From Bacillota bacterium (lineage in GTDB: Bacteria > Bacillota > Clostridia > Christensenellales > Aristaeellaceae), in assembly GCA_023425025.1 (NCBI GenBank), contig JAFADG010000032.1, positions 79,080 through 143,079 on the forward strand: DNA of 64,000 nt, written 5' to 3'. Both the position numbers and the translations under genes were made by a program. The notes beneath the pieces were generated by a model. That model made no database searches. It was given only the letters and a program-made list of their open reading frames with translations, and had not been told where the DNA came from. Each line of letters opens with the position of its first letter. The first letter of the stretch is position 1. Positions 18,650 to 29,075 of this stretch are shown piece by piece.

Positions 18650-21600
18650 ATGTATCAAAAAGTACCCACCGACATGAATTTTGAGGCCCGCGAGCGGGAA
18701 ACCGCCGCCTTTTGGAAGGAGAACGGCATCATCCAGAAGAGCTTCCACCACCGGGATGACGCCAAGGAAACCTTCTCCTTTTTCGACGGCCCGCCCACGG
18801 CCAACGGCAAGCCCCATATCGGCCACGTGCTTACCCGCTCCATCAAGGATCTGATCCCCCGCTACCAGACCATGAAGGGCAAGCGCGTTTTGCGCAAGGC
18901 CGGCTGGGATACCCATGGCCTGCCGGTGGAGCTGGAAGTTGAAAAGCACCTGGGCCTGGACGGCAAGCCCCAAATCGAGGCTTACGGCATCGAGCCCTTT
19001 ATCGCCGAATGTAAAAAAAGCGTTTGGAAATACCTGCACGAGTGGGAGGAGATGTCCGAGCGCGTCGCCTTCTGGGTGGACATGGAGCACCCGTATATCA
19101 CCTATGAAGACAATTATATCGAATCCGTGTGGTGGAGCCTGAAGGAGATCGCCAAGCGCGACCTTTTATACAAGGGCCACAAGGTGGTTCCCTACTGCCC
19201 CCGCTGCGGAACGGCCCTTTCCAGCCACGAGGTGGCCCAGGGCTACAAAGAGGTCAGCGACCTGAGCGCCTTTGTCCGCTTCCCCGTCAAGGGCGAACGT
19301 GATACCTACCTTTTGGCCTGGACCACCACGCCCTGGACGCTGCCCAGCAACGTGGCGCTGTGCGTGAACGCCAAGGAGGAATATTGCCGCGTACTCGTAA
19401 ACGGCCAGACCTTCATCATGGCCAAAGCACTCATCTCCGCCGTGTTCTGCGAGCATGACGCGGCCGCTGCCCAGGTTCTGGAAGTCTTCCCCGGCGAAGC
19501 GCTCAAGGGTTTGGCATACGAACCGCTGTATAACTTCGCAAACCCCAAGGAAAAGGCCTGGTATGTGGTCTGCGACAGCTATGTCACGCTTACCGATGGC
19601 ACCGGCATCGTGCACATCGCCCCGGCCTTCGGTGAAGACGACGCCCGGGTCGGCCGCGAAAACGGCCTGCCCTTTGTGCAGCTGGTGGATACCCAAGGCA
19701 AGTTCGTCGCCGGCACGCCCTGGGAAAACGTGTTCGTCAAGCAGGCCGATCCTGCCATCCTTTCTGATCTGAAAGAACGCGGCCTGCTGTTCAAAACAGC
19801 CGCCTATACCCACAATTATCCCTTCTGCTGGCGCTGCGATACGCCGCTTCTTTACTATGCACGCGCCACCTGGTTTATTCGCATGACCGCCCTTCGGGAC
19901 GATCTTTTGCGCAACAACCGAAGCGTCAACTGGCTGCCGGACAACATCAAGGAAGGCCGCATGGGCAACTTCCTGGAAAACGTGGTGGACTGGGGCCTCT
20001 CCCGGGAGCGCTATTGGGGAACCCCCCTGCCCATCTGGCTGTGCGAAGACGGCCATATGCACGTGGTGGGCTCCAAGCAGGAACTCAAAGACATGGCGGT
20101 CACGCCCTTTGAGGATGTGGAACTGCACCGTCCCTTCATCGATCAGATTGCTTTGAAATGCCCCCACTGCGGCAAGGAGATGCGCAGGGTCAAGGAGGTC
20201 ATCGACTGCTGGTACGATTCCGGCTCCATGCCCTTTGCCCAATGGCATTATCCCTTTGAAAACAAGGCGCAATTTGAGGAAAACTTCCCCGCCAACTATA
20301 TCTCCGAGGCCATTGACCAGACCCGGGGCTGGTTCTACACGCTGCTGGCCATCGGTACGCTGCTGTTCAATAAATCGCCCTTTAAAAACTGTATCGTCAT
20401 GGGCCATGTGCAGGATAAGGACGGCATCAAAATGTCCAAACACAAGGGCAACGTGGTAGACCCCTGGAGCGTGCTCAATGTGCAGGGCGCCGACGCCGTG
20501 CGCTGGTATTTCTACACCGGCGGCGCGCCCTGGCTGCCTAGCCGCTTCTATTCAGAAGCCGTATCCGAATGCCAGCGCAAGTTCATGGGCACGCTGCAAA
20601 ACACCTACGCTTTCTTCGTGCTCTATGCCAACATCGACAATTTTGACCCCAAGGAGCATCCGCTTTCCAAGGCCGAGTTGTCCCTGATGGACAAATGGGT
20701 ATTGAGCCGGCTGCATACCCTGATCCGCCTTGCCGAAAATGAGTTGGACAATTACCGCCTCACCGAGCCGGCCAGGGCCATCGCTGATTTTGTGGATGAT
20801 TTGAGCAACTGGTACGTGCGCCGCAGCCGAGAACGCTTCTGGGGAAAGGGCATGGCCGGCGACAAGGAAGCCGCCTTCATCACTCTGTACACCGTGCTGG
20901 AGACCCTCTCCCGCCTGACCGCGCCTTTTGTGCCCTTTATGGCGGAAAACATGTACCAAAACCTGGTCCGCAGTGTGGACACAGCCGCGCCCATCAGCGT
21001 GCACCTGACCGATTTCCCCACTTTCGACGCGGCCTTGATCGACCCGGATATGGAAAAGCAGATGTCCGCCCTCATCGATGTGGTGCAATTGGGTCGGGCC
21101 TGCCGCAACGCCGCCTCCATGAAGGTGCGTCAGCCGGTGAAGGCGCTGTATGTGAAGGGCGCCTCCTTTGCGGGCGAGTATGCGGAGCTGGCTGAAGACG
21201 AGCTGAACGTGAAGCAGGTCATCTTCACCGAGGATGCCAGGGCCTTCACCAGCTACAAGCTCAAGCCGCAAATGCGCACCCTTGGGCCCCGCTATGGCAA
21301 GCTGCTGGGCAAGATCGGTCAGCACCTTTTGACAATGGACGGCAACGATGTGGTGGATGCCTTTGGCCGCGGCGAAACCGTATCCTTTGATCTGGACGGC
21401 ACGCAGGTGACGCTGGAGAAAGACGACGTGCTGACCGAGCCCATGCAAAAGCCCGGCTTCATGGCCCTCACCGACCATGATGTCACCGTCGTGCTGGACA
21501 CGAACCTGACCCCCGAGCTCATTCAGGAAGGCTTTGTCCGCGAAGTCATCAGCAAGCTGCAAACCATGCGCAAGGACGCCGACTTTGATGTGACCGACCG

Positions 21601-21781
21601 CATCCACGTGACCTTTACGGCCGGTGAAAAGCTGACAAACGCCATCGACAGTGGCCGGGACATGATCGAAAATGGTGTATTGGCCCTGAGCCTTACCGCA
21701 GGCGAAGCTCCCGCCGGTGCCGTAGCCAAGGAATGGGATATCAACGGCGAGGCGGCCGTGCTGTCAGTGCGCCGGGCGTAA
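18650..21781 (+). CDS. ileS: isoleucyl-tRNA synthetase
   Basis: A class I aminoacyl-tRNA synthetase of 1043 residues. It has HIGH at 56-59 (KPHIGHVLTR), KMSKH at 594-598, a CP1 editing domain (AWTTTPWTLPSN, GTGIVHIAPAFGEDD), and zinc-type cysteine pairs CPRCG and CPHCG. Length and motif spacing fit the long, eukaryotic-like (type 2) IleRS group, which is often less sensitive to mupirocin; that property is inference. The ATG follows GGGAGGATTATT. It is controlled by the upstream T-box leader. Confidence 0.98.
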   Translation: MYQKVPTDMNFEARERETAAFWKENGIIQKSFHHRDDAKETFSFFDGPPTANGKPHIGHVLTRSIKDLIPRYQTMKGKRVLRKAGWDTHGLPVELEVEKHLGLDGKPQIEAYGIEPFIAECKKSVWKYLHEWEEMSERVAFWVDMEHPYITYEDNYIESVWWSLKEIAKRDLLYKGHKVVPYCPRCGTALSSHEVAQGYKEVSDLSAFVRFPVKGERDTYLLAWTTTPWTLPSNVALCVNAKEEYCRVLVNGQTFIMAKALISAVFCEHDAAAAQVLEVFPGEALKGLAYEPLYNFANPKEKAWYVVCDSYVTLTDGTGIVHIAPAFGEDDARVGRENGLPFVQLVDTQGKFVAGTPWENVFVKQADPAILSDLKERGLLFKTAAYTHNYPFCWRCDTPLLYYARATWFIRMTALRDDLLRNNRSVNWLPDNIKEGRMGNFLENVVDWGLSRERYWGTPLPIWLCEDGHMHVVGSKQELKDMAVTPFEDVELHRPFIDQIALKCPHCGKEMRRVKEVIDCWYDSGSMPFAQWHYPFENKAQFEENFPANYISEAIDQTRGWFYTLLAIGTLLFNKSPFKNCIVMGHVQDKDGIKMSKHKGNVVDPWSVLNVQGADAVRWYFYTGGAPWLPSRFYSEAVSECQRKFMGTLQNTYAFFVLYANIDNFDPKEHPLSKAELSLMDKWVLSRLHTLIRLAENELDNYRLTEPARAIADFVDDLSNWYVRRSRERFWGKGMAGDKEAAFITLYTVLETLSRLTAPFVPFMAENMYQNLVRSVDTAAPISVHLTDFPTFDAALIDPDMEKQMSALIDVVQLGRACRNAASMKVRQPVKALYVKGASFAGEYAELAEDELNVKQVIFTEDARAFTSYKLKPQMRTLGPRYGKLLGKIGQHLLTMDGNDVVDAFGRGETVSFDLDGTQVTLEKDDVLTEPMQKPGFMALTDHDVTVVLDTNLTPELIQEGFVREVISKLQTMRKDADFDVTDRIHVTFTAGEKLTNAIDSGRDMIENGVLALSLTAGEAPAGAVAKEWDINGEAAVLSVRRA

Positions 21782-21833
21782 GCAGCAAATTGCGTTTTCA
21801 ATCGCACCTGATCCGAAGATCAGTTGTTGACAC

Positions 21834-21890
21834 CGGCCGAAGGTCCAGGGCGATCGGAAAGCCCTGGTCGCGCCCGCAGGCGCGAAATCC
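21834..21890 (+). repeat. short hairpin repeat, copy B
   Basis: Begins GGCCGAAGG, contains CGATCGGAAAGCCC and a CGCGCCCGCAGGCGCG hairpin. It is the inverted partner of 21966-22027 and a relative of 5917-5972. It lies 52 bases past the ileS stop and may act as a terminator. Confidence 0.6.
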
Positions 21891-21965
21891 TTTCTTTCCC
21901 GCCGTGAGCAAAAAGATGAAAAGTGTTTTTTGCCGATACCTGGGCTGATTATCAAGTCCTTTACA

Positions 21966-22027
21966 AGATTCCGCATCAGCGGATGCGGCCAAAGGGCTTT
22001 CCGATCGCCCTTTGGAAACCTTCGGCC
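21966..22027 (-). repeat. short hairpin repeat, copy C (inverted)
   Basis: Read on the minus strand it begins GGCCGAAGGTTTCC, contains the same CGATCGGAAAGCCC core and ends with a CGCATCCGCTGATGCG hairpin. Copies B and C face each other about 75 bases apart, so the ileS-methyltransferase gap forms a large imperfect palindrome. Confidence 0.6.
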
Positions 22028-22044
22028 GAAAAAGGAGCAATGAC

Positions 22045-22909
22045 GTGTTTCTAGCCGACACCTGGTCCGACTATGAGGTCCTTGACACAGGGGACGGGGA
22101 AAAGCTCGAGCGCTGGGGAGACATCCTTCTGCGCCGCCCCGATCCCCAGGTCATCTGGCCCAAATCCAACCCATCTCTCTGGCAAAAGGCCCAGGCCCAT
22201 TACCACCGCAGCGAAAAAGGCGGCGGCCAGTGGGAGTTCTTCGGGAAGCTGCCTGAGAAGTGGGTGATCTCCCATGGCAATCTTCAGTTTTTCGTCCGCC
22301 CCACCGGCTTTAAGCATACCGGGCTTTTTCCCGAGCAGGCGGCCAACTGGGTATGGATGTCCAACCTGTGCCTTGCGCGCGCGGCGCAAGGAAACGCCCC
22401 CAAGGTGCTGAACCTGTTTGGGTACACCGGCGGGGCGACCCTGGCCTGCGCCAGAGCCGGCGCTCAGGTCACCCATGTGGATGCCGCCAAGGGCATGATC
22501 CAGTGGGCGAAGGAAAACCGGGAGCTGTCGAAGCTGCCGGAAACCAGCTGCCGCTGGATCGTGGAGGACGCCCTGGCCTTTGTCCGCCGGGAGATCCGCC
22601 GCGGCAGCCGCTATGACGGCATTTTAATGGACCCGCCCAGCTATGGCCGGGGCCCTAATGGCGAGGTATGGAAGCTGGAAGACGAGCTGTTTGGCCTGGT
22701 CGAAACCTGCGCCCAGGCGCTGTCCGACACCCCTTCGTTCTTTCTCATCAACAGCTATACCACCGGCTTTCAGGCCAGCGTTCTTTCCAACATCCTCCGC
22801 CTGTGCGTAGGCGCAAGGCATGAAGGCTTGATCGACGCCCAGGAGCTGTGCCTGCCGGTTCAAAGCGGCGGCGTGCTCCCCTGCGGCGCCAGCGGGCGGT
22901 GGCAAGGCC

Positions 22910-22917
<8 letters not shown>
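22045..22917 (+). CDS. class I SAM-dependent methyltransferase, RlmI-like
   Basis: A 290-residue Rossmann-fold methyltransferase. The SAM-binding motif I is VLNLFGYTGGATLACA, followed by VTHVDAAKGMIQWAKEN. The catalytic motif is MDPPSYGRGPNGE, the DPP(S/A)(Y/F) form found in the RlmI/RlmK family that methylates 23S rRNA cytosine or guanine. No PUA domain is present, so the exact target is open. I choose GTG at 22045 because AAGGAG lies 8 bases before it; an ATG at 22012 is inside the repeat and lacks a ribosome binding site. It overlaps the next gene by 8 bases, suggesting coupled translation of two RNA-modifying enzymes. Confidence 0.82.
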
Positions 22918-24744
<1,827 letters not shown>

Positions 24745-24807
24745 ACAGCTGCAGGACGTTTTTTGTTAAAGCTTCCCGTTTTCTTTCCAGGCCTTGAGAA
24801 ATATCCC

Positions 24808-24836
24808 TTGCGCGCACGCACATTTCTTGTTATAAT
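24808..24836 (+). promoter_or_regulatory. sigma-A promoter of yajC
   Basis: TTGCGC and TATAAT are separated by 17 bases, 37 bases upstream of the yajC start. Confidence 0.75.
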
Positions 24837-24872
24837 CGCATAGATAAAAACGTTGAAGGGAGACCCCCATCC

Positions 24873-25262
24873 ATGCTGAATTCAATTTTTGACTGGGCCT
24901 TTGGCCTCACCACGGCTGTTGCGGAAACCGCCGGCGCCACCGGAACCGATATCGCCGCTGATCCCACCGGCGGGCTTGTAGGCATGCTCCTGCCCATGGT
25001 ACTGATCTTCGTCGTGTTCTACTTCATGCTCATCCGCCCCCAGCGGAAAAAGGACAAGAAGGTCAAGGACATGCTGGCCAACCTGAAAGTCACCGACCGC
25101 ATCTGCACCATCGGCGGCATCTACGGCACCATCGTTGCCATCAAGGATGACACGTTTACCGTAGCCGTGGGCCAGGACAATGTCAAGCTGGTGTTCGCCC
25201 GCTGGGCCATCCGCAACGTGGAAGAAGTCAGCGTGGAAAACGATTCCGAGGTGTTGGCGTAA
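24873..25262 (+). CDS. yajC: preprotein translocase subunit YajC
   Basis: A 129-residue small membrane protein that associates with SecDF-SecYEG during protein export. One membrane segment spans residues about 36-54 (MLLPMVLIFVVFYFMLIRP), followed by the hallmark RPQRKKDKKVKDML and a small cytoplasmic domain with ICTIGGIYGTIVAI. The N-terminal 35 residues before the membrane are longer than usual and acidic. It has its own promoter. secD and secF, often found nearby, are not in this window. Confidence 0.93.
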   Translation: MLNSIFDWAFGLTTAVAETAGATGTDIAADPTGGLVGMLLPMVLIFVVFYFMLIRPQRKKDKKVKDMLANLKVTDRICTIGGIYGTIVAIKDDTFTVAVGQDNVKLVFARWAIRNVEEVSVENDSEVLA

Positions 25263-25280
25263 CTCCCCTCCATATGCATA

Positions 25281-25332
25281 AACCCTTCCTGTCCGGCATA
25301 CATGTAAGCAAAAAGGACAGGGAGGGTTTTTT
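25281..25332 (+). terminator. terminator of yajC overlapping the next ribosome binding site
   Basis: AACCCTTCCTGTCC pairs with GGACAGGGAGGGTT, followed by TTTTTT. The 3' arm GGGAGGG is also the only ribosome binding site for the gene starting at 25334. When the hairpin forms it should both stop transcription and mask translation. Confidence 0.8.
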
Positions 25333-25333
25333 C

Positions 25334-25750
25334 ATGTCCCAGACGAAAACTGCGCCCCGCAGGCGTGCCCGTACCCACACACAAAGCGCGTGGGGCCGGA
25401 TTCTCCGGGGCTTGATCGTAGCCGTTGGGGTATCGGCGGCAGGCATACTGGTATTCGCGCTTTTGATGCAGTGGCTCAAGCCGTCCGACAGCGTGATCCG
25501 CGTATTCAACCAGGTATTGAAGCTTGTTTCCATCGTCGTGGGCGTTATCGCGGCCGTAGGCCGCGGCGGGGAGAAGGGACTTTTGCGGGGGGGTGCCGTG
25601 GGCCTACTATATATGGGCTTGGGCGTCTCGCTGTACGCGCTGCTCACGGGGCAGAATCTCCCCTTCACCTCCTACCTTGGCGATCTGGGCATGGGCCTTG
25701 CCGGCGGCGGCCTTTCCGGCATGATTCTTTCCAATCTTTCGGCAAAATGA
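25334..25750 (+). CDS. small membrane protein, TIGR04086-like
   Basis: A 138-residue protein with a basic N-terminus (about 25 residues rich in Arg, Lys and Thr) and four predicted membrane segments. The run VGVIAAVGRGGEKGLLRGG in the middle and GDLGMGLAGGGLSGMIL near the end resemble the TIGR04086 membrane family found next to yajC in many Clostridia; function unknown. The ATG at 25334 lies directly after the yajC terminator, whose 3' arm supplies the ribosome binding site, so expression depends on read-through. Confidence 0.72.
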   Translation: MSQTKTAPRRRARTHTQSAWGRILRGLIVAVGVSAAGILVFALLMQWLKPSDSVIRVFNQVLKLVSIVVGVIAAVGRGGEKGLLRGGAVGLLYMGLGVSLYALLTGQNLPFTSYLGDLGMGLAGGGLSGMILSNLSAK

Positions 25751-25779
25751 TTGCAACAAAAGGAAATTCAGTGTATAAT
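25751..25779 (+). promoter_or_regulatory. sigma-A promoter of the SCIFF peptide gene
   Basis: TTGCAA and TATAAT are separated by 17 bases, 41 bases upstream of the peptide start. This is one of the best promoter matches in the window. Confidence 0.8.
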
Positions 25780-25819
25780 ACCTCCAGTCCCATGTACACG
25801 CATATGGAGGAGGATTCCC

Positions 25820-26017
25820 ATGAAGCATATCAAAACCATTCAACGCGACTGCCTGAAGCAATCCCTGGTTCACGGCGGCTGCGGCGAATGCCAGGCTTCC
25901 TGCCAGAGCGCCTGCAAAACGAGCTGCACGGTGGCCAACCAGTCCTGCGCCAACAAGGAAAACAATGCCGTGCTGGGCGGCGGCGAGGGCAAGCTGAACC
26001 ACGCCTTTGGCAAGTAA
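25820..26017 (+). CDS. scfA: SCIFF ribosomal peptide precursor
   Basis: A 65-residue precursor of the six-cysteines-in-forty-five-residues (SCIFF) family, a RiPP with Cys-to-alpha-carbon thioether bridges. The leader begins MKHIKTIQRD, and the core GGCGECQASCQSACKTSC is nearly identical to the clostridial consensus. The six family cysteines are 21, 24, 28, 32, 36 and 43. Cys11 in the leader is extra. Residues 44-65 form a hydrophilic tail (ANKENNAVLGGGEGKLNH and on) beyond the usual end of about 46 residues. The ATG follows GGAGGAGG. The maturase is immediately downstream. The biological role of SCIFF peptides is unknown. Confidence 0.95.
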   Translation: MKHIKTIQRDCLKQSLVHGGCGECQASCQSACKTSCTVANQSCANKENNAVLGGGEGKLNHAFGK

Positions 26018-26040
26018 CATAAGCATACGGACTTGCTTAT

Positions 26041-26073
26041 AAGCGGGAGGTGGACTCCCGCTTCTTGTTGTTT
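26041..26073 (+). terminator. hairpin between SCIFF peptide and maturase genes
   Basis: AAGCGGGAG pairs with CTCCCGCTT across a 5-base loop and is followed by CTTGTTGTTT. It is likely a leaky terminator that yields more peptide mRNA than maturase mRNA. Confidence 0.65.
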
Positions 26074-26115
26074 CCAGAAAGACAGACAGACCTTATTTAT
26101 CTGGAGGAAGCTGAA

Positions 26116-27462
26116 TTGATCCATACGTTTATCGCCGTAAACCAGCCCATGATGCTGGATGTCGGCTCTGGCGCGGTCCACGCCCTGGATGAACTGGCCT
26201 ATGAGGCCGTCAAGCTCTGGGGTACCGCCGCCAAAGAAGAAATTGTACATAAGCTTTCCGCTCGTTTTGATTCAAATGAAGTGGCGGAGGTATTGGAAGA
26301 GCTTTCCCAGCTGGAGGCCATGGGCCAGTTGAACGCCCCCGATGATTATGACGACGTTGAGGTTCACGCCCCTGGCGTTGTGAAAGCCATGTGCCTGCAT
26401 GCCGCCCATGACTGCAACCTGCGCTGCAAATACTGCTTTGCCGGCACCGGTGAATACAACGGCCGCAACCGCTGCATGCTGTCGGCGGAGACCGGCAAGG
26501 CGGCGCTTGACTGGCTGGTCAGGATGAGCGGGAAGCGCATCAACCTGGAGGTGGACTTTTTCGGCGGCGAGCCGCTGATGAATTTCAAAGTCGTCAAAGA
26601 GATCGTAGCCTACGGCCGCGAGCTGGAAAAGCAGCACAACAAGCACTTCAAGTTTACTACCACCACCAACGGCCTTTTGCTCAGCGATGAAATCATTGAT
26701 TTTCTCAACAAGGAAATGGACAATGTGGTCCTTTCCATCGATGGCCGGCCCGAGGTGCACGACAACATGCGGCCGACGCCAAATGGCAGCGGCAGCTACG
26801 CCCACATCGTTCCCAACGCGCTGAAGCTGGCCAATTCCCGCGGGCAGCAGCGCTATTATATCCGCGGCACCTTCACCGCCCATAATCTGGATTTTTCAAA
26901 GGATGTGCTGCACCTGGCCGACGCCGGCTTCGAGCAGCTTTCCATCGAGCCTGTGGTAGCGGCGCCCGAAAGCGGCTACGCCCTGTCCCAGGAGCATCTG
27001 CCAAGGATTTTCGGGGAATATGAAAGCCTGGCAAAGGAATACATGCAGCGCCGCAAGGATGGCCGCTGGTTCAATTTCTTCCATTTCATGGTCGATTTGA
27101 AGGGCGGTCCCTGCCTGCGCAAACGCCTGACCGGCTGCGGCGCCGGCAATGAATATGTGGCGGTCACGCCGGAAGGCGACATCTATCCCTGCCATCAGTT
27201 TGTGGGCCGGGAAGGCTTTAAAATGGGTTCTGTTCTGGATGGTTCCTTTGACACCGCCATTCAGCAGAAGTTTGCGGCAAACAATGTCCTTTCCAAGGAA
27301 GCCTGCCGAAGCTGCTGGGCGCGCTTTTTCTGCTCCGGCGGATGCGCCGCCAACGCCCATCAGTTCCATGGCGACATTGGAAAGCCCTATGACCTGGAAT
27401 GCCAGATGGAGCGCAAGCGCCTGGAATGCGCCATGGCCATCTACGCGCTGGAAAACGAATAA
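26116..27462 (+). CDS. scfB: SCIFF radical SAM maturase
   Basis: A radical SAM thioether synthase of about 448 residues that links SCIFF cysteines to neighbouring alpha-carbons. An N-terminal RRE-like peptide-binding segment is followed by the [4Fe-4S]-SAM motif CNLRCKYC. A C-terminal SPASM-type domain carries auxiliary-cluster cysteines (GCGAGNEY, DIYPCHQF, CRSCWARFFCSGGC and a final LECQ). I choose the TTG at 26116 because GGAGGA lies 7 bases before it and the protein then begins LIHTFIAVNQPMMLDV, which matches the family N-terminus. An in-frame GTG at 26050 falls inside the intercistronic hairpin. Confidence 0.95.
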   Translation: MIHTFIAVNQPMMLDVGSGAVHALDELAYEAVKLWGTAAKEEIVHKLSARFDSNEVAEVLEELSQLEAMGQLNAPDDYDDVEVHAPGVVKAMCLHAAHDCNLRCKYCFAGTGEYNGRNRCMLSAETGKAALDWLVRMSGKRINLEVDFFGGEPLMNFKVVKEIVAYGRELEKQHNKHFKFTTTTNGLLLSDEIIDFLNKEMDNVVLSIDGRPEVHDNMRPTPNGSGSYAHIVPNALKLANSRGQQRYYIRGTFTAHNLDFSKDVLHLADAGFEQLSIEPVVAAPESGYALSQEHLPRIFGEYESLAKEYMQRRKDGRWFNFFHFMVDLKGGPCLRKRLTGCGAGNEYVAVTPEGDIYPCHQFVGREGFKMGSVLDGSFDTAIQQKFAANNVLSKEACRSCWARFFCSGGCAANAHQFHGDIGKPYDLECQMERKRLECAMAIYALENE

Positions 27463-27469
27463 GATGTAC

Positions 27470-27508
27470 AAAAAACATGATGTCTTTTGCAAAGGTATCA
27501 TGTTTTTT
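27470..27508 (+). terminator. terminator of the SCIFF operon
   Basis: AAAAAACATGAT pairs with ATCATGTTTTTT, ending in a T run just after the maturase stop. Confidence 0.8.
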
Positions 27509-27620
27509 GACATTTTCCCGTTCACTTCATTTTTCCAGAAAATATTCATAAAGCGTTCATAGGCAAGTCAAAAATCTTGCTTATACTACTCTCGAATCCA
27601 CCAAAGGAGGAGAAAAGAAA

Positions 27621-28871
27621 GTGAGAAGCAACATTAAAAAACATCTGTTAGGGTATATTGCCATCGCAATCGTATTTACCATGGCAGGCGCAAGTATTAC
27701 CATGCTGGCCACCGGCGGTTATGGTGCCAGCGCCGAACCGCAAAAACTGGCCACAAAGATCGAAGGTACCGTCACCAGCCCCTTCACCGCCGCTATCGCG
27801 GCTGTACGGGACAGCGTGGTCGGGGTCAGCAACTACACGACCTACAACTATGGCGGCTATGGCGATTTCGGAAACTTTGGCTTCAGCCTTCCGGGCAGCC
27901 GCAACCGCAGCGGCGAACCGGTTTTGCAGTCCACCGGCAGCGGTGTTGTCATCAGCGACCAGGGTTATGTGCTGACCAACTACCACGTGGTGGAAGGCAA
28001 TACATCCCTGAAAATCACCACCCCCGACAAGACCTACGATGCGACGCTCATCGCCTATGACGCAGGTTTGGACGTTGCGATTTTGCAGGCAAAAGACCTG
28101 AAGCTCAACCCGGTTTCCCTGGGCGACAGCGACACGCTTCAGGTTGGCGACTGGGCTATCGCCATCGGCAACCCCTTGGGAACAGAATTGGCCGGCACCA
28201 CGACAGTCGGTATCGTGTCCGCTCTGAATCGCGAAATCAGATCCGGCACCACTGACCAATATGGCAAACGTATCACCAATACCATGATTCAGGTGGATGC
28301 CGCCATCAACAGCGGCAACAGCGGCGGCGGCGTATTCAACGTGCTGGGCGAGCTGATTGGCATACCTACCTTGAAATATTCCGGCAGCGCTTTCAGCGGT
28401 TCCTCGGTAGAAGGCATCGGTATGGCGATTCCCATCAATTCTGCCAAGGAGCTGATTGAAAAGGTGCTCACCGGCCAGGCGACCGGCGACCAAGGCTCCT
28501 CCAGCATTGCTGTCGATGACTCGAAACCCCGCATGGGCGTAAGCGTATCTGACCTGAACCAGAGCAACGAAGCCGTTTCCTCCGGAAAGCTCCCCGTTGG
28601 GGTGTATGTCGGCAATGTTGAAGATAACTCCCCCGCTGCGAGCGCGGGCTTGCTGCCCGGCGACATCATTGTAGAAATCGACGGCAAGCGCACCACCAGC
28701 ACCAGTGACCTGACCGGCTATCTTGGTGAAAAAAAGGAAGGGGACGTGGTAAAGGTCAAGGTTTACCGGGTGCCCGACCTTGTAAACGCCCAAAGCCTCA
28801 ACGATATCAAGGATGGCGAATATATGGATTTTGATGTGACCCTTGCCATCCTGGGCAAAGTGAACCAGTAA
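27621..28871 (+). CDS. HtrA/DegP-like serine protease with PDZ domain
   Basis: A 416-residue membrane-anchored trypsin-like protease. Residues about 9-32 form the N-terminal membrane segment. The protease domain has the triad His122 (NYHVVEG), Asp151 (GLDVAILQA) and Ser234 (NSGNSGGG). A C-terminal PDZ domain (about 305-400) contains SPAASAGLLPGDIIVEIDGK. HtrA proteins degrade or refold damaged exported proteins. The stretch before the protease is Gly/Tyr/Phe-rich (YNYGGYGDFGNFGF). The start is a GTG after AAAGGAGGAG. It is a single-gene unit with its own terminator. Confidence 0.93.
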   Translation: MRSNIKKHLLGYIAIAIVFTMAGASITMLATGGYGASAEPQKLATKIEGTVTSPFTAAIAAVRDSVVGVSNYTTYNYGGYGDFGNFGFSLPGSRNRSGEPVLQSTGSGVVISDQGYVLTNYHVVEGNTSLKITTPDKTYDATLIAYDAGLDVAILQAKDLKLNPVSLGDSDTLQVGDWAIAIGNPLGTELAGTTTVGIVSALNREIRSGTTDQYGKRITNTMIQVDAAINSGNSGGGVFNVLGELIGIPTLKYSGSAFSGSSVEGIGMAIPINSAKELIEKVLTGQATGDQGSSSIAVDDSKPRMGVSVSDLNQSNEAVSSGKLPVGVYVGNVEDNSPAASAGLLPGDIIVEIDGKRTTSTSDLTGYLGEKKEGDVVKVKVYRVPDLVNAQSLNDIKDGEYMDFDVTLAILGKVNQ

Positions 28872-28917
28872 AATACCTATCTGCCTCTTTCCCGATCATC
28901 CTACCGTTGCCCGCGGA

Positions 28918-28945
28918 CTCCCCGGCCATATGGCCGGGGAGTTTT
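28918..28945 (+). terminator. terminator of the HtrA gene
   Basis: CTCCCCGGCCATATGGCCGGGGAG is a perfect hairpin followed by TTTT. Confidence 0.85.
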
Positions 28946-28980
28946 GCATTCCCGCGATACGGCAGTGCCTTGCATTTTTA

Positions 28981-29032
28981 ATTAGATTTTAATCTAATCC
29001 TCCTTTCACACACATCTAATGCATGGTATACT
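28981..29032 (+). promoter_or_regulatory. promoter and candidate operator of the MFS-ArsR pair
   Basis: An 18-base dyad (ATTAGATT, 2-base spacer, AATCTAAT) at 28981-28998 lies just upstream of TTCACA (29005-29010) and TATACT (29027-29032), spaced 16 bases. The dyad is a plausible binding site for the ArsR-type regulator encoded downstream. Confidence 0.6.
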
Positions 29033-29075
29033 ATGGAAGAAGTCGTTCAATGTCCATCAAAGGAGCGTGTGATGA

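Noticed and set aside
19166..20443. A 425-codon open frame opposite ileS
   Set aside because: Antisense to a certain gene, no start signals and no recognisable motifs.
26050..26115. Longer SCIFF maturase starting at GTG 26050
   Set aside because: That codon is the loop of the intercistronic hairpin. The TTG at 26116 has the ribosome binding site and the family-type N-terminus.
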